A stretch of 64,000 nucleotides of DNA from Psococerastis gibbosa (lineage: Eukaryota; Arthropoda; Insecta; Psocodea; Psocidae): the NCBI GenBank assembly GCA_963971405.1, contig OZ020484.1, forward strand, positions 42,554,770-42,618,769. The letters are read 5' to 3'. Below are positions 1-10,360 of this stretch, in pieces (position 1 is the first letter of the stretch; each line of letters opens with the position of its first letter). The notes under the pieces are model-generated. The model searched no databases. It was given only the letters and a program-made list of their open reading frames with translations, and was not told where the DNA came from. Both the position numbers and the translations under genes were made by a program.

Positions 1-79
1 GGAAAGTCGAGGCAATCGAAATTTAACTCTAAAGACAATTATTGCTTTCCAATCTACGAATTTTCGTATACGTAGGCTA

Positions 80-1329
80 GTATAAGGAAACCTTTGTGAC
101 GGTCGACATTTTCGATTCCGAGATTTCAACGGATTTCCACGTTTTGAGGTCCCAGGAACCCAAAAAAGTGGTATTTACGAAATATCTGTCGGTCTGTCCG
201 TCGTTCTGTCTGTCTGTGCGTCGATTTCCGGGCAAACTACTCGGTCGATTTTGATGAAATTTGACATGTAGGTTTCCAAAAATCATACCTCGGGACAATT
301 TTTGTATTTGGGGCTAACTCAACTTGGGGGGGTTATATTCTCAAAAAACTCCAAAAAAACGTCTAAAAAAATTATTTCCCAAAAACGACTCCAACGATTT
401 CTTTTAAATTCACACATATTGTAGTTGCTCGTAATGTTGATGGAATGCGAGGGGTTGCTTGCCCCTGGATAGTTTGCTTCTGGGGGTAAAAAAATAAAAA
501 TAACTAAATTTCCATGAAAAATGACTAAAAAATAATAATTATTCTGCGAAACCTTTCTATCGATGATTTCTACTTTCAGGTATGTTTTAGGTGTTAAATT
601 GAGTAACGAAACCGGACAGATTGCTTTCTACAGAAAAGTATTTGGTTTTGTACAAAAAATGGTTTTAAAAAAAAAAAATGATAAAGAATTCACGCTCAAA
701 TGCATTGCTTGCCCTGCCAGTATTGCTGTGTGGTAATGTGTTGGTCCGACCTATCTAGAATTTACCTCACCTCTAGTGACGTCAGGTGGACAACCCCCCC
801 CCCCCCCCCCCCCCGAGGCATCGGAAATTTCACCATAGGAAAATTATTTACCATGAAATTACTCATTTTCTCAATCTGCTAATTTTGATAAATTGGAAAG
901 CATGTTCGAGTAAACTCGGACCGGTTCTTTATAATGGAACTACTCATATTCTCAGTCTCGGTACTTTTACTAATTGATAAATAGGAAAGCATATAGGCCT
1001 ATACGGGTTCACTCTTGCCGGTTCTTTTTGTTGAGTTACGAATCTCCACCTTAAATAAATAAATAAATAAAGACTTCTTTTGTTCTATTACTAAGCCAAA
1101 CTAGCGGAGTTAGGGCTGTAAAGCCCTTTCTTACACTCAACTACGAAAGCCCGGGGCTTCCTGCTTTACATGCCCTCCGAAGCATGACCAGAAAATATAA
1201 CTAGTGTAGGACTCGATCCAACAACATTTCGGGTGAAAGTCAAAGTCCGTTCCACTACTCTACATGTCCTTCTGTTTCATAGTCAAGTTCTCCACCAACT
1301 CCAGACCATAGATACTTCATAATATAGAT
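80..1329 (+). repeat. Dispersed repeat R1, copy A of a segmental duplication
   Basis: This block is repeated in direct orientation at 2488-3597 and partly in inverse orientation at 27685-28590. Landmarks are a CTGTCTGTC-rich stretch near 185-220, a TTTTGATGAAATTTGACATG segment, and a run of 21 C at 794-814 preceded by GTGACGTCAGGTGGAC. A SINE sits in the minus orientation at 1053-1268, with the same flanks as in copy B. Copy A holds about 142 bp (roughly 452-590) that copy B lacks. No coding potential is visible; the short frames are chance. The superfamily is not recognised; a non-autonomous DNA transposon is a guess. Confidence 0.8.
1053..1268 (-). mobile_element. tRNA-derived SINE (family S1), copy 1
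   Basis: Read on the minus strand, the element starts with a tRNA-like head (AGTAGTGGAACGGAC, then CTTTCACCCG, then a B-box-like GGATCGAGTCC), followed by a body with ATTTTCTGGTCATGCTTCGG, GTTGAGTGTAAGA and TAGTAATAGAACAAA. It ends in a TTTATTTA-repeat tail at the low-coordinate side. The CTTTCACC stretch is what a tRNA-Glu (TTC anticodon) gives, so descent from tRNA-Glu is inferred. Nine further copies occur in the window. SINEs of this sort are transcribed by RNA polymerase III and mobilised by a LINE; no partner LINE is identified here. Confidence 0.85.
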
Positions 1330-2094
1330 ATACGGTAATTACTCTGGATTATACAGGTAGTAAGATTCAACATATCAAATCCTATTATCCCAGATTACGG
1401 CCCTTTCAAACTTCCACATAATCAACATGAGAAATTTCGCTATAGAACCACATTCAGAGACAAAGTTAATTATACGTATACGAACATGATGTCGCATAAG
1501 TCAGTGGCTAATACAGAGAACCCTGCGGCAGCGGCTTTAAAGAGCCCGATTATCTGTCCCACCTTTAATCCGCTTCCGCCCGAATCCGGGTCAGAGAAGA
1601 GTAAAACGGTTTGAATCGGACTAACTGTGGGGACGAAAACCAATCCGGGTAAGCAGCTTAAATAAGTCCGCCGATACAAACTGCAAAGTGCTCGGTGGGG
1701 AAACCAGTCATCTTGCTTTTCCAATGACCATCTACTTAATTATTTCTTAACCTATTACTGTCCCGACCCTTGTGCTCGCTGGTTGCTAATTAAATTTTGA
1801 TTTAATAAATGATGAGGTTGTGCTATGATTTTGGCTACCGCGGGGCAAAGGTTTAAGCACCCCTTTCAACATATTATGTTCCATGCAAATAATTTCAATA
1901 TGCATTTATCGCCACTTGAAAAGCTGAGTGTTACAACCACAAAACGCTACTTTTTCAGGAGAGCGGTTCAAAGTTTTTGCTTTTGTATTTTGGTGCTAAA
2001 AGCTGTTGCAATTTTTGCTAGCGGCTATTATTGAAAATAAAGATGCAAAAGAAAGAAAAGAAATTGATGCAATAAAAAATATATATTTTGCGCT
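1330..2094. other. No recognisable gene
   Basis: AT-rich sequence between repeats. Short frames at 1470-1724 and 1825-2034 show no family motifs and no conserved composition; I see nothing supportable here. Confidence 0.6.
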
Positions 2095-2195
2095 AGCTTG
2101 GGGATGCGGGATGTATTATTCTGTAAGTTATTGTATTTTTGTAATATATGCTTCTTGTCCAAGGAATACTGGAGAAGGAAAAGAAAAAAAATAGC
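2095..2195 (+). mobile_element. LINE 3'-end fragment (GGGGATGCGGGATG family), copy 1
   Basis: The segment begins GCGCTAGCTTGGGGATGCGG and runs through GTAATATATGCTTCTTGTCC to an A-rich GGAAAAGAAAAAAAATAG end. The same sequence occurs at 14819-14965 and 50763-50973 on the minus strand, where the end runs into AAGAAAGAAAGAAG and an ATT tail. Repeated 3' truncated ends with simple tails suit a non-LTR retrotransposon 3' UTR. The clade is unknown since no coding part is attached. Confidence 0.6.
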
Positions 2196-2343
2196 CTTTC
2201 TAGAAAGTTATATACTTCTTTCTGCTACTGCAGTACTGCTTACATCAAAATGTGTAGTAGAGTTTTAGACAAATAAGACAAATAAGAAGAATTTAGACAA
2301 ATAAGACAAATAAGTGCACTGTACGTTGTCAATTGGTTTGGGT

Positions 2344-2470
2344 GGCAAGGTGGTAGCGTGTTTGAACTTGTACGAGTCTCTGGACATCTTGCGATCGGTG
2401 ACGTGTCACAACTTGACATAATTAACAATTGGGTTACTTAGTGAGGTGACTGAATCGGATACATTCATTG
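2344..2470 (+). repeat. Short interspersed repeat S2, copy 1
   Basis: Starts GGCAAGGTGGTAGCGTG, includes GCGATCGGTGACGTGTC, and ends GGATACATTCATT. Similar copies lie at 3873-4020 and 43263-43553. It has no clear A and B box and no ORF, so I leave it unclassified; a SINE or a short MITE is possible. Confidence 0.7.
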
Positions 2471-2487
2471 TTTTCCAATTTATACGT

Positions 2488-3597
2488 AGTATAAAGAAAG
2501 CTTTGTGACTGACGAAATTTTCGATTCCGAGATTTCAACGGATTTACACGTTTTAAGGTCCCAGGAACCCCAAAAAAGTTTTTTTTACGAAATGTCTGTC
2601 TGTCTGTTCGTCAATTTCCGGGCGGTCGATTTTGATGACATTCGGCATGTAGGTTCACGAAAATCATACCTCGGGAACATTTTTTTTTTTTTGGGCTAAC
2701 TCAATTTGGGGGGTTTTTATTTTCAAAAAACTAATTTCTAAAAACTTTATTTCCCAAAAACGGCTCCAACGATTTCTTTTAAATTCACATACAGTATATT
2801 GTAGTTGTTGTTAATGTTGATAAAATGCGGGGGGTCTTCTACTTTCAGGTATGTTTTAGGTGTTAAATTGAGTAACGAAACTGGATAGGTTACTTTCCCA
2901 AAAAAATATTTGGTTTTGTAAAAATAAAAATGTTTTTTTTTGAAAAAATGATTGATAATTCACGCTCAAATGCATTGCGTGCCCTGCCAGTATTGCTGTG
3001 TGTTAATGTGTTGGTCTGACCTATCTAGAATTTACCGCACTTCCAGTGGTGTCAGGTGGACAACCCCCCCCCCCCCCCCCCGGAGATATCGGAAGTTTAA
3101 CCATAGGAAAATTATTTACCATGAAATTACTCATTTTCTCTATCTACTAATTTTGATAAATTGGAAAGCATGTTCGAGTAAACTCGGACCGGTTCTATAT
3201 AATGGAACTACTCATATTCTCAGTCTCGGTACTTTTACTAATTGATAAATAGGAAAGCATATAGGCCTATACGGGTTCACTCTTGCCGGTTCTTTAAGTT
3301 GAGTTACGAATCTCCACCTTAAATAAATAAATAAATAAAGACTTCTTTTGTTCTATAACTAAGCCAAACAAGCGGAGTTAGGGCTGTAAAGCCCTTTCTT
3401 ACACTCAACTACGAAAGCCCGGGGCTTCCTGCTTTACATGCCCTCCGAAGCATGACCAGAAAATATAACTAGTGTAGGAATCGATCCAACAACATTTCGG
3501 GTGAAAGTCAAAGTCCGTTCCACTACTCTACATGTCCTTCTGTTTCATAGTCAAGTTCTCCACCAACTCCAGACCATAGATACTTCATAATATAGAT
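2488..3597 (+). repeat. Dispersed repeat R1, copy B of the segmental duplication
   Basis: Direct copy of 80-1329, offset by about 2410 bp at its start and 2268 bp at its end because about 142 bp present in copy A are missing here. It carries the poly-C tract (18 C, 3064-3081) and the same minus-strand SINE at the same point. Shared flanks on both sides of the SINE, down to the CATAGATACTTCATAATATAG end, show that the duplication happened after the SINE inserted. The frame at 2952-3245 is part of the repeat and not a gene. Confidence 0.85.
3319..3540 (-). mobile_element. tRNA-derived SINE S1, copy 2 (duplicated with R1)
   Basis: Near-identical to the copy at 1053-1268, with the same tail, body and tRNA-like head on the minus strand. 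It was copied with its surroundings as part of the R1 duplication rather than by a new retroposition, because both flanks match. Confidence 0.85.
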
Positions 3598-3602
3598 TGA
3601 TA

Positions 3603-3660
3603 TAATATGATAGATATAAATTGGAAAGCATGTTCGAGTAAACTCGGACCGGTTCTTTCA
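3603..3660 (+). repeat. R1 fragment repeated a third time
   Basis: About 45 bp match an internal part of R1 (887-932 in copy A), including GAAAGCATGTTCGAGTAAAC and TCGGACCGGTTCTTT. It lies directly after copy B, so the duplicated tract ends in a partial extra copy. From 3661 to 3872 I see nothing recognisable. Confidence 0.65.
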
Positions 3661-3872
3661 TTGTTTGTGTGCGATCAACCCTTTTTCATATATCTAGCTG
3701 GTAATGGAAATGAAGAAATTTGTTTGACAATGGAGGGGTGTGGACCCATACAGGTAGTCAAAATTCATTTGGATCCACTCACAGGAATGTATTTTCTTGT
3801 ATGTACCTAGGTATATAATTTTTCAACAGTATACTTGTACTGGTAACAACATGTATAGATATCGGCTTCGTT

Positions 3873-4020
3873 GGCAAGGTGGTAGCGTGCTTGTACATGT
3901 GCGAGTTTCTGCGCGCTATGGGATCGGAGACGTGTCGTAGCTCAGCACAAGTATTATTTTACTCATTGAGGCGACTCAAGAGGTCAATCGGATACATTCA
4001 TTAAATTGTTTGTATGGGAT
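3873..4020 (+). repeat. Short interspersed repeat S2, copy 2
   Basis: Matches 2344-2470 and 43263-43553: starts GGCAAGGTGGTAGCGTGC, contains ATGGGATCGGAGACGTGTC, and runs into CATTCATTAAATTGTTTG. This uninterrupted copy gives the empty-site sequence for the foldback insertion at 43394-43534. Confidence 0.7.
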
Positions 4021-5339
4021 TAACCTTTTTTTAAACAAACAAAAAAGATACAATAAAGGGTACTCATTAATACCTGTAGGTTAATTAAAAATCGTTTGCC
4101 GTTCTGAACCCCCCCCCCCCAAATTAAATAAACTTACACTAGATAATATGGGTTTACAGTGGGAATTAAAATTAATAATGTTTTTTAATGTTATAATCCA
4201 CTGAATCTCTGAATCTGCCCGCTGACCCCCCACTCCCTAAATTGGAGGCAAAATCCGCCATTGGTCGGCACTATGGTACCTTGTCTGAATTGGCAAGGGA
4301 AACTGGGCATGTTGCTGACCAAAACATCCTAATAAAACAGTAGTCTCAAGAGAAGATACTCTTCCAGCCCTCAGGCCTAGGTTGTCGTGTCACGACGTTT
4401 TTCCCTCCCGTTTACCTGAAAACTGACAGTTGTAGATAATATCCAGGTACACGGGTGAAGAATAGTTTTAGCAAGGTATTGATCCTCCGAAATAAATACA
4501 GGTTGTATAGAAGAAAGTTCGATCCCTTATCTGGGAGATTATTATTCAAGTCGGTAGTAGGGCACCAAACTCGCCGTTTTTGCTCCCCCTCTCATTGAGT
4601 TGTGAGCATTTGCCGGAGTATTTCCAACGTTGTCTCATCTTCTTGCCCCCCGCCCCCCATGCTCAATTTATAATCCACGTTGCCGTTTTTACTATAGCTG
4701 CTGTCTTAGTTTTGGATTTGATAAGAAAAATTCATCCCTTATATATGCAGGTATACTGGTCTGATCTCTATTCAAACTGTCTATTCTGTAAATAAAATCC
4801 AATTTCACACGAAAAGTAGAAGATATGTTTCTCTACATTTTTATGTAGTATATGCCCGTTACTACTTACCACATAATGTAAATCAAAATGTACCGGAACA
4901 TTTCTTCTACATTATAACATGTCATGTTTATATTTCTCCCATCGATATTTTCAGAGAAATTTAATTTTTTTCATCCGCAAGGTTATTCAGTCTCTCGCTG
5001 TCTCTTAATTCAATGAATCCGTCAGGGCGCCGTCCGTCTTTCCCCGGTAACCATGCTATCTAGCAACGCAACTGGGAGAAACATCCGTCTCGCCTCCACA
5101 GGAGAAAGGTGAGGCGTCACTAAGCGGGGTTGATGCCTCGTTGCTCATAGTAAATGTAACTTCATTGTTTAAACAAATATAACGTAACATCAACTTTTTT
5201 TCATTGCCGGGAGCACACGGATAGCATTCTTACCTGAAATTTAAAAAAAATCACAGTTAAAATTGGCCCTTCGCCAGCAAGAGCCCTTAACTAGCTAGAG
5301 AAGTCCCCCTCCACAGGATTAGCCTCTGCCAGAAATGAA
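4021..5339. other. No recognisable gene
   Basis: AT-rich DNA with a 10-C run near 4091-4100. A short frame at 4580-4795 has no recognisable domain. Some GC-richer sequence at 5000-5140 has no open frame of note. Confidence 0.55.
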
Positions 5340-5344
5340 ACTTT

Positions 5345-5775
5345 GACACAAGCTATGGAGAACAGAATCAGTGCATTTGAAATATGGATACAGGCGAATT
5401 TTGCGCATATCCTGGAGAGATCATGTCCCTAATGCTGAGGTCCTGAGGCGAATCGATACAGGAACCGAGTTGCTGCTGACGGAAACTAACATGATGAGGA
5501 ACGAAAAGTATCTCCTTCTGCATGTAATAATCCAAGGGAAGATAGAAGGAAAGGGCTCCCGGCAGAAGAAGAACCTTCTGGTTGAAAAACCTGGGGCAGA
5601 AGTCTGTCAAGAGCGTGACATCCCTTTTTCGAGCAGCAGTCTCCAAAGTCCAAATTGCCATGATGATCGCCAATCTTCAATAGAGCAGACATTCAAAGAC
5701 GGAGAAATGAAACCTTGTTTCATTTCATTGAGGAATGCACATACGTGTACATTTTGGAATTCGGCAGACAAATAA
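5345..5775 (+). pseudogene. RTE-like LINE, C-terminal ORF2 fragment, frameshifted
   Basis: Conceptual translation across frames gives the familiar end of RTE/craniofacial-type LINE ORF2: MENRISAFE..W, RRILRISWRDHV, NAEVLRRI(D)TGTELLLT, then MRNEKYLLLHVIIQGKIEGK, a Gly/Arg-rich RQKKN segment and an IAMMIAN-like end. The pieces are in different frames, so at least two indels break it. Only the region after the reverse transcriptase is present, consistent with 5' truncation. The 3' end passes into AATAAATATAGTTATTGTTA. Same lineage as 11405-11712 and 18640-19150. Confidence 0.75.
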
Positions 5776-5971
5776 ATATAGTTATTGTTATTATATATAT
5801 TGCACAGGAAAGTTTATTTTTCTCCATATGTATTTCGAAAGAGAATCAGAAGCAGAAAAGTTATCAAAAAGATAAAAGCTATGAAGCACATTAGTTCTTT
5901 AGGTTAGGCGCCCAAATCAAACGTTTACTAAAGACGTATATAATTAGCGTATTTAATTCGTTTACACACAT

Positions 5972-6170
5972 AAATATAAATAAATAAATGTTCGCTTTTT
6001 TTGTTCTATTACTAAGCCAACCTAGCGGAGTTAACACTATATAGCTCACTCTGGCGCTCAACTAGGAACACCCTTACATGCCCTCCGAAGCATGGCCAGA
6101 AAATGTAGCCAGTGTAGGACTCGAACCAACAATTTTTCAGGTGAAAGTCGGAGTCTGTACCCCTCTACAT
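5972..6170 (-). mobile_element. tRNA-derived SINE S1, copy 3 (degraded)
   Basis: Minus-strand copy with the TTTATTTA tail at 5972-5988, the TAGTAATAGAACAAA box, a body missing part of the AGGGCTTTATAGCCC segment, and a head with GACTTTCACCTG. The B box is altered to TGGTTCGAGTCC. Sequence shortly after (6335-6408) resembles another retroelement 3' end with a CTTT repeat. Confidence 0.75.
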
Positions 6171-6179
6171 TTCTCATGC

Positions 6180-7045
6180 AACGCAAGGGTACGTATGAAG
6201 AGCGAATGTTGAGTGAATGTGGCGTCCGGTACATAGGCATACCTCATTATTTTTACCGTTATGTACTAGTATTTATTTATTTATTTTTATAATAGTATTG
6301 TAATATTAATATTTTTGTAACAATATTGTGGGTTAATTATTGTAAGAGTGGGCCGAAAGGCCCAAAATTCGCCCACATGGAAATTTTTTCTTCCTTTCTT
6401 TCTTTCTACATGTCCTGACACATATTGCATATTCATGTATTTCAATACACACAGGCTAAGCGGTTCACTTAATTTATTTATATTTCTGAAATAAATAATA
6501 GGGCGTTGCCATTTGACAAGCTTAAGCCTGCTTTTACCCCCCCCCCCCCCCCCCCCACCTCCCTTCCCCCGAGGTGTTTGTGGTGAAGTCGTAGTGTGAT
6601 TCTGTGTATAATGTTCACTTCATTGACATATACTAAGCTTGTATTCGAAAAAGGAAATCATTGGTTAGCCCGCTAAATTCAAAATGGAAACGAGCGATAG
6701 ACTAATTGAGCCCCTCCCTGGGGGGCCAAATTCTGGACAGTGAGAGCTGGCAACAGTGTGGAGAATGGCTAATTGATATGGTAACATCCTACCACGCTAA
6801 TGGAATAACGCAATTTATCCACAGAGCAAGATGATAATATAGCAATGCTGTGCACGTCATGTTACTTCAATGACGGTTTTATATGCCCACCAACAACGAT
6901 ACTGGTGTCAAATTTATTCCATTAACGGTCGGGAAGGAAATTAAAACATTTCTCATAAATCCATTTAAGTAATAGTACCCTACACATAATACAATTATAC
7001 TAAAATAATAAAAATGTCCTATTTCGCTGACAATTGTCCACTATT
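6180..7045. other. No gene; retroelement-like tail and poly-C tract
   Basis: At 6335-6408 a GGGCCGAAAGGCCCAAAAT stretch runs into CTTTCTTTCTTTC, resembling other retroelement ends in the window (11690-11755, 55935-55975). A run of 20 C spans 6537-6556. Nothing else is recognisable. Confidence 0.5.
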
Positions 7046-7047
7046 GG

Positions 7048-7255
7048 TCAGGACATGTATAGAGAAGTGGTATGGACTCCGACTTTCACCCGAAAGGTTG
7101 TTGGTTCGAGTCCCACACTTACTGCATTTTATGGCCATGCTTCTGAAGGCATACAAAGCAAGTGGTTCCGGGCCTTCCTAGTTGAGTGTATGAGAGGGCT
7201 TTTTAGCCCTAACTCCGTTAGGCTATAGCTTCGTAATGGAACAAGAAAAACCCAT
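7048..7255 (+). mobile_element. tRNA-derived SINE S1, copy 4
   Basis: Plus-strand copy with AAGTGGTATGGACTCCGAC (A-box region), TTTCACCCGAAAGG, GGTTCGAGTCCCACACTTAC (B box), then the GCCATGCTTCTGAAGG body and GTTGAGTGTATGAGAGG. The 3' end is eroded (GTAATGGAACAAGAAAAACC). One of the best-preserved heads in the window. Confidence 0.85.
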
Positions 7256-7980
7256 ATTATATAACACCTTATTCCCAGCTGGACTAAAATTAATTAGTTA
7301 AAGTTTTACAGTACTCTGACGGCAAATTTTTTGAAGTTACGAAGTGTAGCCTACTGTAAAAGCTGGTAAACCGCGACAAAACTTCGTTGTTAGATTTGAG
7401 GCGAAAATTCAGATTTTTGCAATAAAATAAAGGAAACTACCTACAACCAAACTAAAATAGAGGTATAAAATTATGGAAATTAATTGTATTTTGGCATCCA
7501 ATCTAACAGCGACGTTTTTTCCCAATTCACGCGTTTTTACGATATATATGTAGTCAATGTTTAACCGTGGCTTGAAATAAGAGTTCACGCACTCTGTTTA
7601 GATGCACAATAAAAATTGCCTAGCGAATAACCGTGTAGCATCAATTTTGTCACAGTAGCGTAAAAAACTTTTAAAAAGCAGTAAACAGCACGAAGCTTGA
7701 CCCAAAAGGGCTTTTAGCGGGGGCGGATTCGCTTTTATTCATTTATTGGCCATCAAGCAGCAACTTTCGTTGACGCGCATTTACATTTTTAATTTTACAA
7801 CCCCTGGTTCAAGGGGGAAGGGCGCGTTGTCAGGAGAGGGGGATTATTGCCATTTGAATATTCAGCTGCCGCCGTAGTGAGGCGGCGGTCTTGGGACTTC
7901 TCAAAATCATTTAGATGAAACAGGCTCTCAAGTGATTGCCATTGTTTTTGGCGCGAAAATGGAAGGTGGTTTGGTAGGAC
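7256..7980. other. No recognisable gene
   Basis: Low-complexity AT-rich DNA. Two blocks near 7380-7405 and 7495-7530 are weakly inverted copies (AATCTAACA, CGAAGTTTT-like), hinting at an old foldback. The GC-richer part at 7800-7960 has a short minus-strand frame (7795-8040) with no known motif. Confidence 0.5.
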
Positions 7981-7986
7981 TTCAGA

Positions 7987-8690
7987 GGAAATGCTACGTA
8001 GAAAATTAGCACCCCAAAATTTGACGTTTTTATTGACCATTTTATTTTTTAATTAATCAACAAAGCAAGTTATTAAAGCTTTGGCTCATGTTAGTTGTAG
8101 GAGAATACGTCATGTATAATATAATCAGAAATATTAAATTTTTGAAACCTTAGTTCTTTTATAAAAACCAGTGGGGACTAAAATTTCGCTTAAGCTAGAA
8201 TTGTTGGAAAAACTACAAAAGCAAGTTATTAAAGCTTTGGCTCATGTTAGTTGTAGGAGAATACGTCATGTATAATATAATCAGAAATATCAAATTTTTG
8301 AAACCTTAGTTCTTTAATAAGAAACAGTGGGGACTAAAATTTCGCTTAAGCTAGAATTGTTGGAAAAACTACAAAAGCAAGTTATTAAAACTTTGGCTCA
8401 TGTTAGTTGTAGGAGAATACGTCATGTATAATATAATCAGAAATATTAAATTTTTGAAACCTTAGTTCTTTCATAAAAACCAGTGGGGACTAAAATTTCG
8501 CTTAAGCTAGAATTGTTGGAAAAACTACAAAACTGAAAAGTAAAAATACGCTATTAAATTATGTAAGAAGCAAAATTATTGCCTTTTACAACTTACGTGA
8601 GCCAAATTTTTAATACCTTGTTGAGTTACTGAAATAAAAAATGAAAAGCATTTAACTTTGGGGTGCCATTTTTCAACGTAGCATAATCCT
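7987..8690. mobile_element. Foldback element with inverted arms around a 156-bp tandem array
   Basis: The left arm (about 7987-8105) and the right arm (about 8578-8690) are imperfect inverted copies. GGAAATGCTACGTAGAAAAT on the left corresponds to ATTTTTCAACGTAGCATAAT on the right, and the match goes on through GCACCCCAAA, TCAACAA, GTATTAAA, TTTGGCTCA and AGTTGTA. Between and partly inside the arms lie three 156-bp units. Foldback structure with internal tandem repeats is typical of some non-autonomous DNA transposons; the superfamily and target-site duplication are not clear. Confidence 0.65.
8065..8532 (+). repeat. Tandem array, 3 x 156 bp
   Basis: Units begin GCAAGTTATTAAA at 8065, 8221 and 8377 and end TTGGAAAAACTACAAAA; the units are nearly identical, differing at a few positions. 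The first about 40 bp of each unit belong to the left arm of the enclosing foldback element, so each unit brings another copy of the arm. The period is a multiple of three, but the units carry stops, so no protein is implied. Confidence 0.9.
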
Positions 8691-8739
8691 CCTAATATTC
8701 TATGACAAAAAATATACCAACAAAACCAGATATGTAATG

Positions 8740-9709
8740 ATGATCATAAAATGGAGTATGGATATGTTAATAATTAACATTCATTGTGAGACCGTACTTC
8801 TGAGAACGTGGGAAAATTCTGAGAAAATGGAAATAGGCAAACCAGTTAATTAGTAGAACAAGAAGAAGAATATGTATTTTCAAAAACCTACACTAAATCA
8901 CTAATTAAATATATATATAGGAATCCCAACCCTAAGTTCCTCAATAGGACTTACTGTATGTAACCCGGAATACGATTTAAAGGATCATAAAATAGAGTAA
9001 GGATACCCAAATAATTAGCATTCGTTGTGAGAACAGACTTCTGAGAAAGTGGGAAAATTCCGAGAAAATTGAAATTGAAAAACAATAGTCCAATACTAAA
9101 TACGTATAGTAATCCCGACCCTAGGTTCCTCAATAGGAGTTACTGTATGTAACCAGGAATACAATTTAAAGGATCATAAAATAGAGTAAGGATACCCAAA
9201 TAATTAGCATTCGTTGTGAGAACAGACTTCTGAGAAAGTGGGAAAATTCCGAGAAAATTGAAATTGAAAAACAATAGTCCAATACTAAATACGTATAGTA
9301 ATCCCGACCCTAAGTTCCTCAACAGGAGTTACTGTATGTAACCAGGAATACAATTTAAAGGATCATAAAATAGAGTAAGGATACCCAAATAATTAGCATT
9401 CGTTGTGAGAACAGACTTCTGGGAAAGGGGGGAAATTCCGAGAAAATTGAAATTGAAAAACAATAGTCCAATACTAAATACGTATAGTAATCCCGACCCT
9501 AGCTTCCTCAATAGGAGTAACTGTATGTAACCAGGAATACGATTTAAAGGATCATAAAATAGAGTAAGGATACCCAAATAATTAGCATTCGTTATGAGAA
9601 CAGACTTCTGGGAAAGGGGGCAAATTCCGAGAAAATTGAAATTGAAAAACAATAGTCCAATACTAAATACGTATAGTAATCCCGACCCTAAGTTCCTGAG
9701 TAGCACTGG
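8740..9709. repeat. Tandem array of 189-bp units (four good, one diverged)
   Basis: ACTGTATGTAAC recurs at 8953, 9142, 9331 and 9520, an exact 189-bp period. A diverged unit with the same order of motifs (GATCATAAAATGGAGTA, CTTCTGAGAACGTGGGAAAA) occupies about 8740-8952. The last unit ends near 9709. Because 189 is 63 codons, one minus-strand frame stays open in every unit, giving repeated peptides with LGSGLLYVFSIGLL. Stops at two unit joints and lack of any family likeness make this an artefact of periodicity rather than a gene. Probably a small satellite or part of a transposon. Confidence 0.9.
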
Positions 9710-10110
9710 AATACGATTACAATATACAGCACAATAAAATATCAAAATCGAAATTATTCAATTTATACTTACATAATAGAATAGTTCATAGAATAATAAA
9801 ATCTAATAAGTGATATATCTATAAAAGAAAATAATTAAAAAGTTATAGGGTTTTAATTAAAAAGCTAAAACAATATAACAAGTAGCTGTTTATCAGAACA
9901 CTTCTTGCCTGTTGATTCTGACTGTCAATATAGTTTTTTTTTTCATCTTTCATCTTAGTTTTTATTAATTAACAACATAAGCCTACTATATAGCCTGTGG
10001 ACTATAACAAATCTACATTACTTGGCCCTTAGGCTATAAGCTGTCGAAGCCTAAACCATCTCTGCGCAGACTGAAAATTAATAGTTAAAGACCTAAATCA
10101 TTTACATTAC

Positions 10111-10360
10111 ATTCCAACGGTCAATAATCCGTCGTTTGTGCATTAAAAAATTGATATTTGTTTTAAGGAGATTATTATGTAGACACTTAACTTATCTATT
10201 ATAAATTAAGTTATAATATGTAGAGATATCAATAGAAAGTCTCCACCATATTTTAAATTAATATATAATTGATAAGTTAAGTATCTACATAATAGTCTCC
10301 TTAAAACAAACATCTCATCAATTTTTAATGCACAAATGACGGATTATTCACAGATGGAAT
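10111..10360. mobile_element. Foldback MITE, about 250 bp
   Basis: Terminal inverted repeats of about 95 bp: the left arm starts ATTCCAACGGTCAATAATCC and the right arm ends GGATTATTCACAGATGGAAT. Both arms contain GTGCATTAAAAAATTGAT-like and TTTTAAGGAGA-like stretches and TAACTTATC. The spacer is short and AT-rich. No ORF. A target-site duplication could not be fixed by eye, so the superfamily is open. Confidence 0.75.

Noticed and set aside
5368..5692. Minus-strand ORFs opposite the RTE-like tail
   Set aside because: The recognisable LINE motifs are on the plus strand, so these are shadows.
8065..8532. CRISPR-like array
   Set aside because: Whole 156-bp units repeat without unique spacers, and the window is eukaryotic.
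8951..9745. Repeated minus-strand ORFs of 60-138 codons as a repeat protein gene
   Set aside because: The frame stays open because the tandem period is 189 bp; stops occur at unit joints, there is no known domain, and the lower unit is degraded.
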